Source: Brachybacterium alimentarium (lineage in GTDB: Bacteria; Actinomycetota; Actinomycetes; Actinomycetales; Dermabacteraceae). From it: a DNA stretch of 64,000 bases. The notes under the pieces are model-generated. The model searched no databases, was not told the DNA's origin, and was given only the letters and a program-made list of their open reading frames with translations. Location of the stretch: NCBI RefSeq assembly GCF_002332425.1, contig NZ_NRGS01000003.1, positions 28,964 to 92,963 on the forward strand. The letters run 5' to 3'. Positions 16,471 through 25,641 of this stretch are shown piece by piece; position 1 is the stretch's first letter, and the number at the start of each line of letters is the position of its first letter. Both the position numbers and the translations under genes were made by a program.

Positions 16471-18223
16471 AGGCCTGTCCGAGGGCCGCCCGCAGCTCGT
16501 CCTTCAGCTGCGCCAGGCGCTCGTCGGAGCGCTCGCGCAGGTCGGACATCGCGGTCGGATCCGTTCCCGCGGGAACGGATCCGACGACTTCGAGGTAGCA
16601 CTTCAGCTTCGGCTCGGTCCCCGAAGGGCGCACCACCACGCGCGTGTCGTCGGCGCTGAGCAGCAGCAGCCCTTCGGTGGGCGGGAGCCCGGTCGTGGCG
16701 ACGGAGCCCTCCGAGAGATCCTGGAACGTCACGACGTCGGAGCCGAGCAGTCGCGCGGGAGGGGTCGAGCGCAGCTGCTGCATCATCGCGGGGATGAGGG
16801 AGAGGTCCTCCACCCGGATCGAGAGCTGGGAGGTCCCGAACAGGCCGTGCTCCGCGGCGAGCTCGTCGAGCCGTCCGATCAGGGTGCGGCCCTCGGCCTT
16901 CGCGAGCGCCGCCAGCTCCGCGACCATCAGGGCGGCGGAGAGACCGTCCTTGTCGCGCACCACCTCGGGCAGCACGCAGTAGCCGATCGCCTCCTCGTAG
17001 CCGAACACGAGGTCGGGGGCGCGGGCGATCCACTTGAAGCCCGTCAGCGTGGTGGGGGAGTCCACACCGGCCGCCTCGGCGACGCGACCCAGCCAGCGGC
17101 TGGAGACGATCGACCGGGCGAAGCCGCCGCGGTAGCCGTGCCGGTGCAGCAGGTGGTCTCCCAGCAGCACCCCCAGCTCGTCACCGGTGAGCATCCGCCA
17201 GTCGCCCCGATGGGGGTCGAGCACAGCGGCGGCGCAGCGGTCGGCGTCAGGATCATTGGCGATCACCACGTCGGCCTCGACCGTGCGAGCCAGCTCGAGG
17301 GCCAGATCGATCGCGCCGGGCTCCTCGGGGTTGGGGAAGGCGACCGTCGGGAAGTCGGGGTCCGGATCGGCCTGCTTCGCCACGGTGTGCACCTCGGCGA
17401 AGCCGGTGCGGTGCAGGGCCGCGAGCGCCGTCTCGGTGCCCACCCCGTGCAGCGCGGTGTGCACGATCCGTACGTCGCGGGGCCCGTCGGCGTCCGGAAG
17501 TGCGCAGATCGCGGCGAGATAGTCCTCGCGCAGGGAGTCGCCGAGCAGCGTCCACCCGGACTCCGCGACGGGGATCTCCCGGGCAGGGCCGACGGCGGTG
17601 ATGCGGTCGGCGATCCGGCCGTCCGAGGGCGGCACGATCTGCACGCCCTGTCCCTCCGGGCTCGCGGCCCGGCCACCGAGGTAGACCTTGTAGCCGTTGT
17701 CGGCCGGCGGGTTGTGGGAGGCCGTGACCACGATCCCTGCGTCGGCCCCGAGATGCCGCACGGCGAAGGCCACCAGCGGCGTGGGGCCGTGCCGGTCCAG
17801 CAGCTGCACACGGCATCCGGCGGCGGTCATGATCGCCGCAGAGCGCTGTGCGAAGTCCTGGGAGCGGTAACGGGCGTCGTATCCGATCACGACCAGCGGG
17901 TCCTCGAGGCCGAGATCGCCCAGCAGGTGGTCGGCGAGGCCGCGGGCGGCGCGGGAGACGACTGCGAGGTTCATCCGGTGCGGGCCGGGGCCCATGCGAC
18001 CTCGCAGACCGGCCGTGCCGAACTCGAGGTCGCCCGAGAAGGCGTCGGCGATCTCCTCGAGCGCCGACTGCCCGCCGGCGCCCGCCTGCTCGAGCAGGGA
18101 GGTGAGCGCGTCACGGGTCGCGGGATCCGGGTCCTCCGCGATCCAGGCCTCGGCGCTCCCGCGCAGGGCCGGATCCACCGGGTCTCCGGCGGCCGGCGCG
18201 GTGGACCCGCCCGTGGTCATCAT
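16469..18223 (-). CDS. PGM2-like phosphohexomutase / phosphopentomutase
   Basis: Alpha-D-phosphohexomutase superfamily enzyme, 584 aa. The phosphoserine loop VTASHNPPADNGYKVY, the Mg loop NDPDADRCA and the sugar loop GYEEAIGY are intact. GYEEAIG rather than GEESG is typical of the PGM2-like branch, whose members include phosphopentomutases and glucose-1,6-bisphosphate-related enzymes. Its ATG overlaps the purine nucleoside phosphorylase stop by 4 bases and deoC faces it, so conversion of (deoxy)ribose-1-phosphate to the 5-phosphate is the likely job. Phosphomannomutase or phosphoglucomutase activity is the alternative, and manC is in the window. No separate deoB is seen here. Confidence 0.9.
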   Translation of the reverse strand: MMTTGGSTAPAAGDPVDPALRGSAEAWIAEDPDPATRDALTSLLEQAGAGGQSALEEIADAFSGDLEFGTAGLRGRMGPGPHRMNLAVVSRAARGLADHLLGDLGLEDPLVVIGYDARYRSQDFAQRSAAIMTAAGCRVQLLDRHGPTPLVAFAVRHLGADAGIVVTASHNPPADNGYKVYLGGRAASPEGQGVQIVPPSDGRIADRITAVGPAREIPVAESGWTLLGDSLREDYLAAICALPDADGPRDVRIVHTALHGVGTETALAALHRTGFAEVHTVAKQADPDPDFPTVAFPNPEEPGAIDLALELARTVEADVVIANDPDADRCAAAVLDPHRGDWRMLTGDELGVLLGDHLLHRHGYRGGFARSIVSSRWLGRVAEAAGVDSPTTLTGFKWIARAPDLVFGYEEAIGYCVLPEVVRDKDGLSAALMVAELAALAKAEGRTLIGRLDELAAEHGLFGTSQLSIRVEDLSLIPAMMQQLRSTPPARLLGSDVVTFQDLSEGSVATTGLPPTEGLLLLSADDTRVVVRPSGTEPKLKCYLEVVGSVPAGTDPTAMSDLRERSDERLAQLKDELRAALGQA

Positions 18224-19071
18224 GCCCGCTCCGCGGGGGTCGCCCGACCTGCCTGGTCGGTGAGGCGACGCACTGTCTCGGCGAGGAGCGACGAGATGCG
18301 CGGTCCGGCGTCGCGGCCGGCCTCGAGGACCTCCTCGTGGCTGAGGGCCTGGGCGCTGATCCCCGCGGCGAGGTTGGTCACCAGCGAGATGCCCAGCACG
18401 TCCATCCCGGCCTCGCGGGCGGCGATCGCCTCGAGGGCGGTGGACATGCCCACCAGGTGCGCTCCCATGATCCGGGCCATCTGCACCTCGGCGGGCGTCT
18501 CGTACGTGGGGCCGCTGAACTGCATGTAGACGCCCTCGTCGAGGCTCGGGTCGACCTCTCGGGCGAGGTCCCGCAGAGCCGGGGTGTACAGGCCGGTGAG
18601 GTCCACGAAGTTCGCCCCCTGCAGCGGCGTGGCACCGGTGAAGTTGATCTGGTCGCTGATCAGCACGGGAGTGCCGGGCGTCCAGGAGGGGTCGATCCCG
18701 CCGCAGCCGTTGGTCAGGACCATGGTGCGGGCGCCGGCGGCCGCTGCGGTGCGCACACCGTGCACGACCGCGTCGACGCCGGCTCCTTCGTAGTAGTGGG
18801 TGCGGGCGCCGAGCACGAGCGCGCGAGCCCCGGTGGCCTCGATGCGGACGGAGCGCAGGGTGCCCACGTGGCCGGCGACGGCCGACGGACGGAAGCCGGG
18901 GATCGAGGAGGCGTCGGCCTGCCACACCGTCTCGCCGAGCAGGTCCGCGGCGCCGGCCCAGCCGGAGCCGAGCACCAGGGCGATGTCATGGGCGGGGACC
19001 GAGCTGGCCTCGGCGATCGCGGCGGCGGCGTCGCGGGCGAGCTGGTACGGGTCAGGTGCGGTTTCGGTCAT
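18220..19071 (-). CDS. punA: Purine nucleoside phosphorylase
   Basis: Trimeric-type PNP, 283 aa, splitting purine nucleosides with phosphate. Motifs: LVLGSGWAGAADLL (phosphate site), HYYEGAGVDAVVHGVR, TNGCGGIDPSW, and the purine-site stretch GPTYETPAEVQMARIMGAH with LVGMST. The ATG at 19071 gives the family-like N-terminus; a start 20 codons upstream is possible but adds non-conserved residues. It is the first gene of a two-gene operon with the mutase (4-base overlap). Ribose-1-phosphate from this enzyme is a direct substrate for a phosphopentomutase. Confidence 0.95.
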   Translation of the reverse strand: MTETAPDPYQLARDAAAAIAEASSVPAHDIALVLGSGWAGAADLLGETVWQADASSIPGFRPSAVAGHVGTLRSVRIEATGARALVLGARTHYYEGAGVDAVVHGVRTAAAAGARTMVLTNGCGGIDPSWTPGTPVLISDQINFTGATPLQGANFVDLTGLYTPALRDLAREVDPSLDEGVYMQFSGPTYETPAEVQMARIMGAHLVGMSTALEAIAAREAGMDVLGISLVTNLAAGISAQALSHEEVLEAGRDAGPRISSLLAETVRRLTDQAGRATPAERA

Positions 19072-19351
19072 GGACCGAAGGTAACGCAGCGAGCGGCCCG
19101 CGGACGACGGATAGGGGCCGGGCCGGGTCACGACGTGGTCTCACCCGCACGCGGCGCCGCGGGAGGCGATCCGCCAGCGCCCGGTTGGGCATCCCGTCTC
19201 CTGTCGGCACGGCGCGTCGGCGCCCCCTCGACGGCCTGTCAGCGCCCTCGCGACGGTCCGACGGTGTCCTCTCTCGAGGGTCGGTCAGCGTCCTCTCGAC
19301 AGTCCGGGGCCTCCGGGCTCCCGTTCCCCGCCACGGTCGAGCGGGGTGAGC

Positions 19352-19357
19352 CACAAT
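19352..19357 (+). promoter_or_regulatory. -10-like box CACAAT, 6 bases before reductase start
   Basis: CACAAT ends 6 bases before GTG 19364. The GGAGGA between them abuts the start codon, too close for a normal ribosome binding site, so leaderless initiation is plausible. Confidence 0.4.
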
Positions 19358-19363
19358 GGAGGA

Positions 19364-20839
19364 GTGACCGATCCCAGCACTGCCCTTCCGTCGGACCCTC
19401 ATCGAGTCCCCCGCGCTGGGGACCGCCCCAGGGTCGTGATCATCGGCGGAGGCCCGGGCGGCTACGAGGCCGCGCTCACCGCCGCCCGCCACGGTGCCGA
19501 GACGGTGCTGGTCGAGGACCGGGGGATCGGCGGCGCCGCCGTGCTCACCGACGTCGTGCCCTCCAAGACCCTCATCGCCACTGCGGACGTGCTGGACCAG
19601 GTGGCCTCCTCCCATGAGCTCGGGATCCGGGATGCCGACGACGGCTCCGCCCCGGGCGCCGGAGCGCTGAACGTGGATCTCGCCGCCGTCAACCAGCGCG
19701 TCCAGCGCCTGGCCGCCGCGCAGTCCGCGGACATCCGTGCGAGCCTCGAGAAGGAGGGCGTGACGGTGCTCGAGGGGCACGGCCGTCTGCGCGGTCCCTC
19801 CGAGGTCGAGGTGCTGGCCGCGGACGGCACCGACGCCGCCGCGAGCACCGTGCTCGCGACCGACGTGGTGCTGCTCGCCGTGGGGGCCCGGCCCCGTGAG
19901 CTCGACTCCGCCCCCAGCGACGGCGAGAGGATCCTGAACTGGACCCAGCTGTATGCGCTCGAGAGCCTGCCGGAGCATCTCATCGTGGTGGGCTCGGGCG
20001 TGACCGGGGCCGAGTTCGCGAGCGCCTATCGGGCGCTGGGCAGCGAGGTCACCCTGGTCTCCTCGCGCGAGAAGGTGCTGCCCGGCACCGACGTCGACGC
20101 GGCAGACGTGCTCCAGGACGCCTTCGCCCGTCGCGGCGTGACCGTCAGCTCCCTCTCGCGCGCCGCCACGGCGCGCCGCACCGAGGACGGCGTGATCGTC
20201 ACCCTCACCTCGGGCGAGGAGATCGCCGGCAGCCACGTGCTGATGGCCCTCGGCGGCATCCCATGGACGGACGGCCTGGGCCTTGCCGAGGCCGGCGTGC
20301 GCGTGAAGGACTCGGGTCACATCGAGACCGACCGGGTCTCGCGCACCTCGGTGCGCGGCGTCTACGCGGCGGGCGACTGCACCGGGGTCCATCCGCTGGC
20401 CTCGGTGGCAGCGATGCAGGGCCGCATCGCCATGCACCATGCCCTGGGCGATGCGGTCTCCCCACTGATCTCGACCCAGGTCGCCTCCGCGATCTTCACC
20501 AGCCCGGAGATCGCGGCGGTGGGCGTGAGCGAGCAGGACGTGGCGGACGGCGTGATCTCCGGCGAGGTGCTCGTGCTCGGCCTGGACACCAACCCGCGCG
20601 CCAAGATGCAGGGCATCTCCGAGGGCTTCGTGAAGCTCATCGTGCGCTCCGGCTCGCACACCGTGATGGGCGCCGTGGTGGTGGCGCCGCGGGCCAGCGA
20701 GCTGATCCTGCCCTACACGCTGGCGGTCGCCCACCGGCTCACCGCGGAGCAGGTCGCCGGGACGTTCACGGTGTATCCGTCCCTCACCGGCTCCCTGGCG
20801 GAGGTGGCGCGGAGGGCGACGGCCACTGCCACGGACTGA
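19364..20839 (+). CDS. lpdA: NAD(P)H-quinone dehydrogenase, LpdA type
   Basis: Flavoprotein of the disulfide-reductase fold, 491 aa, with the FAD motif VVIIGGGPGGYEAALTAARHG and the NAD motif VVGSGVTGAEFASAYRALG. The redox-active CxxxxC pair of dihydrolipoamide dehydrogenase is absent; the site reads GGAAVLTDVVPSK. This matches mycobacterial LpdA (Rv3303c), a quinone reductase, rather than a lipoamide enzyme. The C-terminal dimerisation domain is complete. The GTG at 19364 is preferred over the GTG at 19346 because of the -10-like box just upstream. It is monocistronic between convergent and divergent neighbours. Confidence 0.9.
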   Translation: MTDPSTALPSDPHRVPRAGDRPRVVIIGGGPGGYEAALTAARHGAETVLVEDRGIGGAAVLTDVVPSKTLIATADVLDQVASSHELGIRDADDGSAPGAGALNVDLAAVNQRVQRLAAAQSADIRASLEKEGVTVLEGHGRLRGPSEVEVLAADGTDAAASTVLATDVVLLAVGARPRELDSAPSDGERILNWTQLYALESLPEHLIVVGSGVTGAEFASAYRALGSEVTLVSSREKVLPGTDVDAADVLQDAFARRGVTVSSLSRAATARRTEDGVIVTLTSGEEIAGSHVLMALGGIPWTDGLGLAEAGVRVKDSGHIETDRVSRTSVRGVYAAGDCTGVHPLASVAAMQGRIAMHHALGDAVSPLISTQVASAIFTSPEIAAVGVSEQDVADGVISGEVLVLGLDTNPRAKMQGISEGFVKLIVRSGSHTVMGAVVVAPRASELILPYTLAVAHRLTAEQVAGTFTVYPSLTGSLAEVARRATATATD

Positions 20840-20884
20840 CGGGAGCCCCGCAGGGGCCGCCGACGGCAGCGCCGACGACGACAG

Positions 20885-20917
20885 CAGGGGCCCCGACCGC
20901 GACGGTCGGAGCCCCTG
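20885..20917. terminator. Long hairpin between convergent lpdA and accA
   Basis: Arms 20885-20899 and 20903-20917 pair in 14 of 15 positions (one C/A mismatch) around a 3-base loop. It is the strongest stem in the window and is placed to stop both genes. A smaller gcccc/ggggc hairpin lies at 20845-20857. Confidence 0.7.
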
Positions 20918-20946
20918 GCTGCGCTTCTCCTGACGGAGGTCCGGGA

Positions 20947-22725
20947 TCAGTCCTCGATCGTGCAGAGGACGGCACCGGCGGAGACCGTCGCACCGATCTC
21001 GGCGGACAGTCCCTTGACCACTCCGGAGCGGTGCGCGGTGATCGGCTGCTCCATCTTCATCGCTTCGAGCACCACGAGCAGGTCGCCGTCGGCGACGCTC
21101 TGGCCCTCCTCGGCGACGATCTTCACGATGGTGCCCTGCATGGGAGCGGCGACCGAGTTGCCGTTCGCCGCGGCATCGCCGACGCCCTTGTGCTGACGCT
21201 TGCGACGCGAGCGCACAGCGGCCTGCGGGGCCCGCAGCGAGGCGGGGAGGCTGATCTCGACCCGGCGACCGTCGACCTCGACCACGACGGCCTCGCGGTC
21301 CTCGGGCTCCTCGGGCTGAGCCGGCAACGGAGCGGCGGGCAGATCGTTGTCGAACTCGGTCTCGATCCACCGGGTGTGGACGCTGAAGGCCTCCTCCGGA
21401 TCCGCCGGGGCGAAGGCCGCGTCCTCGACCACCGCACGATGGAACGGGATGACCGTCGGGATTCCCTCGACACGGAACTCCGCGAGCGCCCGGCGGGAGC
21501 GCTCGAGGGCCTCCTGGCGGGTGGCGCCGGTGACGATCAGCTTGGCGAGCATCGAGTCGAAGGCGCCGGAGATCTCGTCCCCCGCGCGCACGCCGGAGTC
21601 GACGCGCACTCCCGGACCCGAGGGCACGTCGTAGCGGTCGATGCGGCCGGGGGCGGGCATGAAGCCACGGCCCGGATCCTCGCCGTTGATGCGGAACTCG
21701 AAGGAGTGGCCGCGCGGCTCGGGATCCTCGGTGCTGATGGTCTCGCCGGCGGCGATGCGCAGCTGCTCGCGCACCAGGTCCACCCCCGCGACCTCCTCGG
21801 TGATGGTGTGCTCGACCTGGAGGCGAGTGTTCACCTCGAGGAAGGAGATGGTGCCGTCGATACCGACGAGGAACTCGCAGGTGCCGGCGCCCACGTAGCC
21901 GGCTTCGCGGAGGATCGCCTTGGAGGAGGAGACCAGCTGGGCGTTCTGCTGGGACGTGAGGAACGGCGCGGGCGCCTCCTCGACGAGCTTCTGGTGACGA
22001 CGCTGCAGCGAGCAGTCGCGGGTGGAGACCACCTGCACGTTGCCGTGGACGTCCGCCAGGCACTGGGTCTCGACGTGCCGGGGGGAGTCGAGGTAGCGCT
22101 CCACGAAGCACTCGCCGCGGCCGAAGGCGGCCGTGGCCTCGCGCACCGCCGAGTCGAACAGCTCGCGCACCTCCGACTCCTCGCGAGCGACCTTCAGCCC
22201 GCGGCCGCCGCCGCCGAACGCTGCCTTGATCGCGATCGGGAGGCCGTTGGCACGGGCGAAGTCGACCACCTCGTCCGAGTTCTGGACCGGGTCCTTGGTG
22301 CCTGCCACCAGTGGGGCGCCGGCCTTCTGCGCGATGTGGCGGGCCGAGACCTTGTCGCCGAGCTTCTCGATGGCGGACGGGGGCGGACCGATCCAGGTGA
22401 GCCCGGCGTCGATGACGGCCTGGGCGAAGTCGGAACGCTCCGAGAGGAAGCCGTAGCCGGGGTGGATCGCATCGGCGCCGGAGCGCTGGGCGATGTCGAG
22501 GATCTTGTCGACGACCAGGTATGAGCTGGCCGCGGTGGTGCCGCCGAGCGCGTAGGCCTCATCGGCGATCTGCGTGTGCAGGGCGTCGCGGTCCGGGTCG
22601 GCGTAGACGGCCACCGAACGGAGCCCGGCATCCCGGCAGGCCCGTGCGATCCGCACCGCGATCTCTCCACGGTTGGCGATCAGCACCGTGGACAGCGGGC
22701 GGGGCTTGGAGGAGCGTGCGGGCAT
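20947..22725 (-). CDS. accA: Acyl-CoA carboxylase alpha subunit (biotin carboxylase + BCCP)
   Basis: Carboxylates its own biotin using ATP and bicarbonate; 592 aa. Residues about 12-460 are biotin carboxylase: [20 protein letters not shown], the ATP-grasp glycine loop [13 protein letters not shown], and [18 protein letters not shown]. The last 75 residues are the biotinyl domain with EAMKMEQP, K557 being the biotin site. This is the AccA3-type layout of actinobacteria, working with AccD-type beta and epsilon subunits encoded at 25.4-27.2 kb. GGAAGGA precedes the ATG. Confidence 0.96.
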   Translation of the reverse strand: MPARSSKPRPLSTVLIANRGEIAVRIARACRDAGLRSVAVYADPDRDALHTQIADEAYALGGTTAASSYLVVDKILDIAQRSGADAIHPGYGFLSERSDFAQAVIDAGLTWIGPPPSAIEKLGDKVSARHIAQKAGAPLVAGTKDPVQNSDEVVDFARANGLPIAIKAAFGGGGRGLKVAREESEVRELFDSAVREATAAFGRGECFVERYLDSPRHVETQCLADVHGNVQVVSTRDCSLQRRHQKLVEEAPAPFLTSQQNAQLVSSSKAILREAGYVGAGTCEFLVGIDGTISFLEVNTRLQVEHTITEEVAGVDLVREQLRIAAGETISTEDPEPRGHSFEFRINGEDPGRGFMPAPGRIDRYDVPSGPGVRVDSGVRAGDEISGAFDSMLAKLIVTGATRQEALERSRRALAEFRVEGIPTVIPFHRAVVEDAAFAPADPEEAFSVHTRWIETEFDNDLPAAPLPAQPEEPEDREAVVVEVDGRRVEISLPASLRAPQAAVRSRRKRQHKGVGDAAANGNSVAAPMQGTIVKIVAEEGQSVADGDLLVVLEAMKMEQPITAHRSGVVKGLSAEIGATVSAGAVLCTIED

Positions 22726-22760
22726 GGGGGAGGGTTCCTTCCGGGAGTCAGCAGAGGCCG

Positions 22761-22766
22761 AGTCTA
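22761..22766 (-). promoter_or_regulatory. Candidate accA -10 box TAGACT
   Basis: Minus-strand TAGACT 35 bases upstream of the accA ATG, in the 54-base gap after maf. It implies a short leader of about 28 bases with the GGAAGGA ribosome binding site. The hexamer is identical to the boxes before two leaderless genes in this window. Confidence 0.4.
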
Positions 22767-22779
22767 GTACTGCGGGAGC

Positions 22780-23568
22780 TCAGTGGGATGCAGGGGCCGA
22801 CGAGCCACCAGTGGAGTCGTCGTGCTCCTCAGGGGGCAGTGCGACTTCCCACAGCTCGTGGATGCCGAGACCGATCTCGCCGAGCAGCCCGCGCAGCAGC
22901 GGCAGCGAGAGGCCGATCACCGCATGGGGGTCGCCGTTCACCCCGTCGATGAAGGGTCCGGCGTAGCCGTCGAGCGTGAACCCGCCGGCGACGCCGAGCG
23001 GTTCGCCGGTCGCGACATAGGCGTCGATCTCCTCGTCGCTCAGCTGCGCGAACGTGACCTCGCAGCTCGCGGTGGCGCCGAGCGTGGCCCCGGTCCCGCC
23101 GTCCTCCTCGTCGCGGTCGTCGACCAGCCAGTGCCCGGAGTGCAGGACGCCGGTGCGGCCGCGCATGGCGCGCCAGCGGGCGGTGGCTCGCTCGACGGTG
23201 TGCGGCTTGCCGATCAGCTCGCCGTCCAGCTCGAGCATCGAGTCGCCGCCGAGCACGACGTAGCCGCCCTCGCTGCGGGAGGTCGCGGCCAGAGCCTTCT
23301 CGCGGGCGAGCAGGAGCACCTGATCGGCGGGGGAGAGGGCTGCGTCGGGCTCTCCGGAGGCGGCTGCCCGCTCGTGCGCCGCGGCGAGGATCGCCTCCTC
23401 GTCCAGATCGACCGGGAGGATGCTGTGCTCGATGCGTGCTGCGCGCAGCGTCGCGCGACGACCGGCGGAGGCCGACGCGAGCAGGAGCAGCGGGTCGTGC
23501 TCCTCCGCCGAGGGGGAGGGGCCGGCGGTGGCGGCGCCCGGGTCTGCGGCGGCGGTCTGCGGGGTCAT
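22780..23568 (-). CDS. maf: Maf-family nucleotide pyrophosphatase
   Basis: House-cleaning NTP pyrophosphatase, 262 aa, longer than the usual 190-210 because of about 25 Ala/Pro-rich N-terminal residues and a 15-residue tail. The core starts at LLLASASAGRRATL with PVDLDEEAI. It continues VLGGDSMLELDGELIGKPH, RTGVLHSGHWLVD and DGYAGPFIDGVNGDPHAVIGL, all family landmarks. The usual SxR active-site serine and the Asp of GGDS are in place. Its ATG overlaps the DUF885 stop by 4 bases, so the two are co-translated. Confidence 0.92.
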   Translation of the reverse strand: MTPQTAAADPGAATAGPSPSAEEHDPLLLLASASAGRRATLRAARIEHSILPVDLDEEAILAAAHERAAASGEPDAALSPADQVLLLAREKALAATSRSEGGYVVLGGDSMLELDGELIGKPHTVERATARWRAMRGRTGVLHSGHWLVDDRDEEDGGTGATLGATASCEVTFAQLSDEEIDAYVATGEPLGVAGGFTLDGYAGPFIDGVNGDPHAVIGLSLPLLRGLLGEIGLGIHELWEVALPPEEHDDSTGGSSAPASH

Positions 23569-25319
23569 GACAGGGCTCCTTCGAGGACGGACAGCGGCAG
23601 GCTTCCCAGCTCGAGTGCCCGGCGGTGGAACTCGCGCACCTGCTGGGCGGAGTCGGTGGTGCCAGCGGTTGTGCTGGTGGCGCTGCTAGTGCTGGTGCTG
23701 GCGGATCCGGCTGACGGGGCGGTGGCGCGTGCGCGCAGCTGCTCCCAGACCCGCTGGCCGATCTTGTAGGACGGCGCCTGCCCGGGCCATCCCAGGTAGC
23801 GATGCAGCTCGAAGCGCTGCTCCGCCTCGGTCACGCCCCAGTGCTCGCTCATGAAGTCCCAGGCCTTGGCGACGCTCCAGGCCCCGCCCGCGGAGCCCTC
23901 GATGCCCTCGGGCATCGGCAGGCCCACGTGCAGACCGATGTCGAGCACGACCCTCCCGGCCCGGAGGCGCTGGGCATCGAGCATGCCGAGGCGGTCGCCG
24001 TCGTCCTCGAGGTGCCCCAGCTGGTCCATGAGCCGTTCGGCGTACAGCGCCCAGCCCTCGCCGTGGCCGGAGACCCAGCACATCAGGGCGCGCCAGCGGT
24101 TCAGGGTGCTCGCCTGCAGGGTCTGGGTGCCCACCTGCAGGTGATGCCCCGGAACGCCCTCGTGGTAGACGGTCGTGGTCTCCAGCCAGGTGTGGAACTC
24201 GGTGGTCCCGGCGGGCACGTCCCACCACATCCGCCCGGGTCGGGTGAGGTCCTCGCTGGGGCCGGTGTAGTAGATGCCGCCGGAACCCGTCTGCGCGATC
24301 CGGCACTCGAGCTGGTGCAGCGGTGCGGGGATGTCGAAATGGGTGCCCGCGAGCTCCGTGATCGCCCGGTCGCTGAGCTGCTGCATCCAGGTGCGCAGCG
24401 CTTCGGTGCCGTGGAGCACCCGGGAGGGATCGCTGTTCAGCGCGGCCTTGGCGGCGGTGACCGAGCTCCCGCCGCCGGTGCCGTGGTGCTCGTTGATCCG
24501 TCGTGCGACCGTCTCCTGCTCCGCGACGATCGCGCGCAGCTCCTCGATGCCCCAGGCGTAGGTCTCCTCGAGATCGATCTCGGTGCCCAGGAAGGTGCGG
24601 GAGGCCAGCTGGTAGGCCTCCCGGCCCACGGCGTCGGCCTCCGGGGCACGGTCCGCGAGGGACTCGAGCACGTCTGCGATCTCCCGATACCCCTCGGCTG
24701 CGGCGCGGGCGGCCTCGGTGAGCCGGGTGCGCTGGGCATCGTCCCCGAGACCCTGGGCTGCGAAGCCCGCGAAGAAGCCGTCCCGGGCGGCGAATCCGCG
24801 GGCCTGCTCCGCACCCAGCAGCAGCTGCCGCCGCGCGGAGACCACGCCGTGGTCGGCCGCCTCCCGCAGGGACTGCGCCCAGGTGGACAGCGAGTGCGGC
24901 ATGGCGGCCAGGCGCTCGGCGATCACCTGCCAGTCCTCAGCGGTCTCGGCGGGCATCTGGTCGAGCACGTCGCGGGACTGCAGCGGCGAGGCGAGGTTGT
25001 TGACCATCGCGATGTCCAGTCGCTGCTCGGCGCGCTCGATCTCCAGGCCCAGACGCTCGGTGAGCGCCGCCCGGGTCACGGCATCGGCCGCGTCCTGATC
25101 GGGGACCTCGGCGATCGCGGAGAGCAGCGTGCGGGCGGCGTCGGTGCGCTCGCCGACCGCATCGGGGGAGTAGTCGGTGACCAGTGCGTCGTATCCCGGG
25201 GCCCCCAGCTCGGTGGCGAGGAACGGATCCAGGCGCACGCTGAGATCGACGTACTCGTCCGCGAGGCGGTCGAGGGCCGACGGGGCACGGCCGGGGGCGG
25301 CGGAGGGTGTCACGGGCAT
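23565..25319 (-). CDS. DUF885 family putative metallohydrolase
   Basis: 584 aa, DUF885 family, of poorly known function; members look like zinc carboxypeptidases. The diagnostic motif YHEGVPGHHLQVG is intact, and GEGWALYAERLMDQLGHLED follows, providing the probable third ligand region. A Ser/Thr-rich insertion of about 25 residues sits about 40 residues from the C-terminus (encoded near 23650-23720), inside an otherwise conserved region. No signal peptide. The ATG at 25319 lies 7 bases after TAGACT without a ribosome binding site, suggesting a leaderless message shared with maf. Confidence 0.85.
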   Translation of the reverse strand: MPVTPSAAPGRAPSALDRLADEYVDLSVRLDPFLATELGAPGYDALVTDYSPDAVGERTDAARTLLSAIAEVPDQDAADAVTRAALTERLGLEIERAEQRLDIAMVNNLASPLQSRDVLDQMPAETAEDWQVIAERLAAMPHSLSTWAQSLREAADHGVVSARRQLLLGAEQARGFAARDGFFAGFAAQGLGDDAQRTRLTEAARAAAEGYREIADVLESLADRAPEADAVGREAYQLASRTFLGTEIDLEETYAWGIEELRAIVAEQETVARRINEHHGTGGGSSVTAAKAALNSDPSRVLHGTEALRTWMQQLSDRAITELAGTHFDIPAPLHQLECRIAQTGSGGIYYTGPSEDLTRPGRMWWDVPAGTTEFHTWLETTTVYHEGVPGHHLQVGTQTLQASTLNRWRALMCWVSGHGEGWALYAERLMDQLGHLEDDGDRLGMLDAQRLRAGRVVLDIGLHVGLPMPEGIEGSAGGAWSVAKAWDFMSEHWGVTEAEQRFELHRYLGWPGQAPSYKIGQRVWEQLRARATAPSAGSASTSTSSATSTTAGTTDSAQQVREFHRRALELGSLPLSVLEGALS

Positions 25320-25326
25320 GGCGGCG

Positions 25327-25332
25327 AGTCTA
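25327..25332 (-). promoter_or_regulatory. -10 box TAGACT, 7 bases before DUF885 start (leaderless)
   Basis: Minus-strand TAGACT immediately upstream of ATG 25319 in the 76-base gap after accE. No ribosome binding site lies between. Confidence 0.5.
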
Positions 25333-25395
25333 GTGCGGCGGGGCCTGTCGGACGGGCACCTGATCGGCACGTCGGAGGGCGGCGGACCGCAGCGC

Positions 25396-25641
25396 TCAGC
25401 GGTCGCCGAACTGCCAGGCGGTGGCCGAGGCGAGGCCCCGCAGCGCGTGGCCGTGCGGGTGACCGTGGATCGGATCGTTCCAGCAGCTCGACCCGCTGGC
25501 GCGGCCCTCCGCCAGCGCTCGCTCCTCGGCCTCCACGCGACTGGTGACGCTCATGGCGGAGACCACCACGGCGATCGCCGCGAGCTCGTCGTTCGCCAAG
25601 CGGCCCTGGACCAGACGCACATCGGACGGGGTGATGCTCAC
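25396..25641 (-). CDS. accE: Acyl-CoA carboxylase epsilon subunit
   Basis: Small protein, 81 aa, matching the actinobacterial epsilon subunit that binds and activates the carboxyltransferase beta subunit. The N-terminal segment [20 protein letters not shown] is the usual short helical motif; the C-terminus is rich in Trp, His, Pro and Gly ([16 protein letters not shown]). The GTG start overlaps the accD stop by 4 bases, the standard arrangement for accD-accE. Only the helix is well conserved in this family, so the call rests partly on position. Confidence 0.85.
   Translation of the reverse strand: MSITPSDVRLVQGRLANDELAAIAVVVSAMSVTSRVEAEERALAEGRASGSSCWNDPIHGHPHGHALRGLASATAWQFGDR

Noticed and set aside
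19346-19363. Earlier GTG start for the LpdA-type reductase
   Set aside because: It adds six residues, has no ribosome binding site, and lies upstream of the -10-like box that fits the GTG at 19364.
19364-20839. Dihydrolipoamide dehydrogenase
   Set aside because: The redox cysteine pair is missing (GGAAVLTDVVPSK), which fits the quinone reductase type instead.
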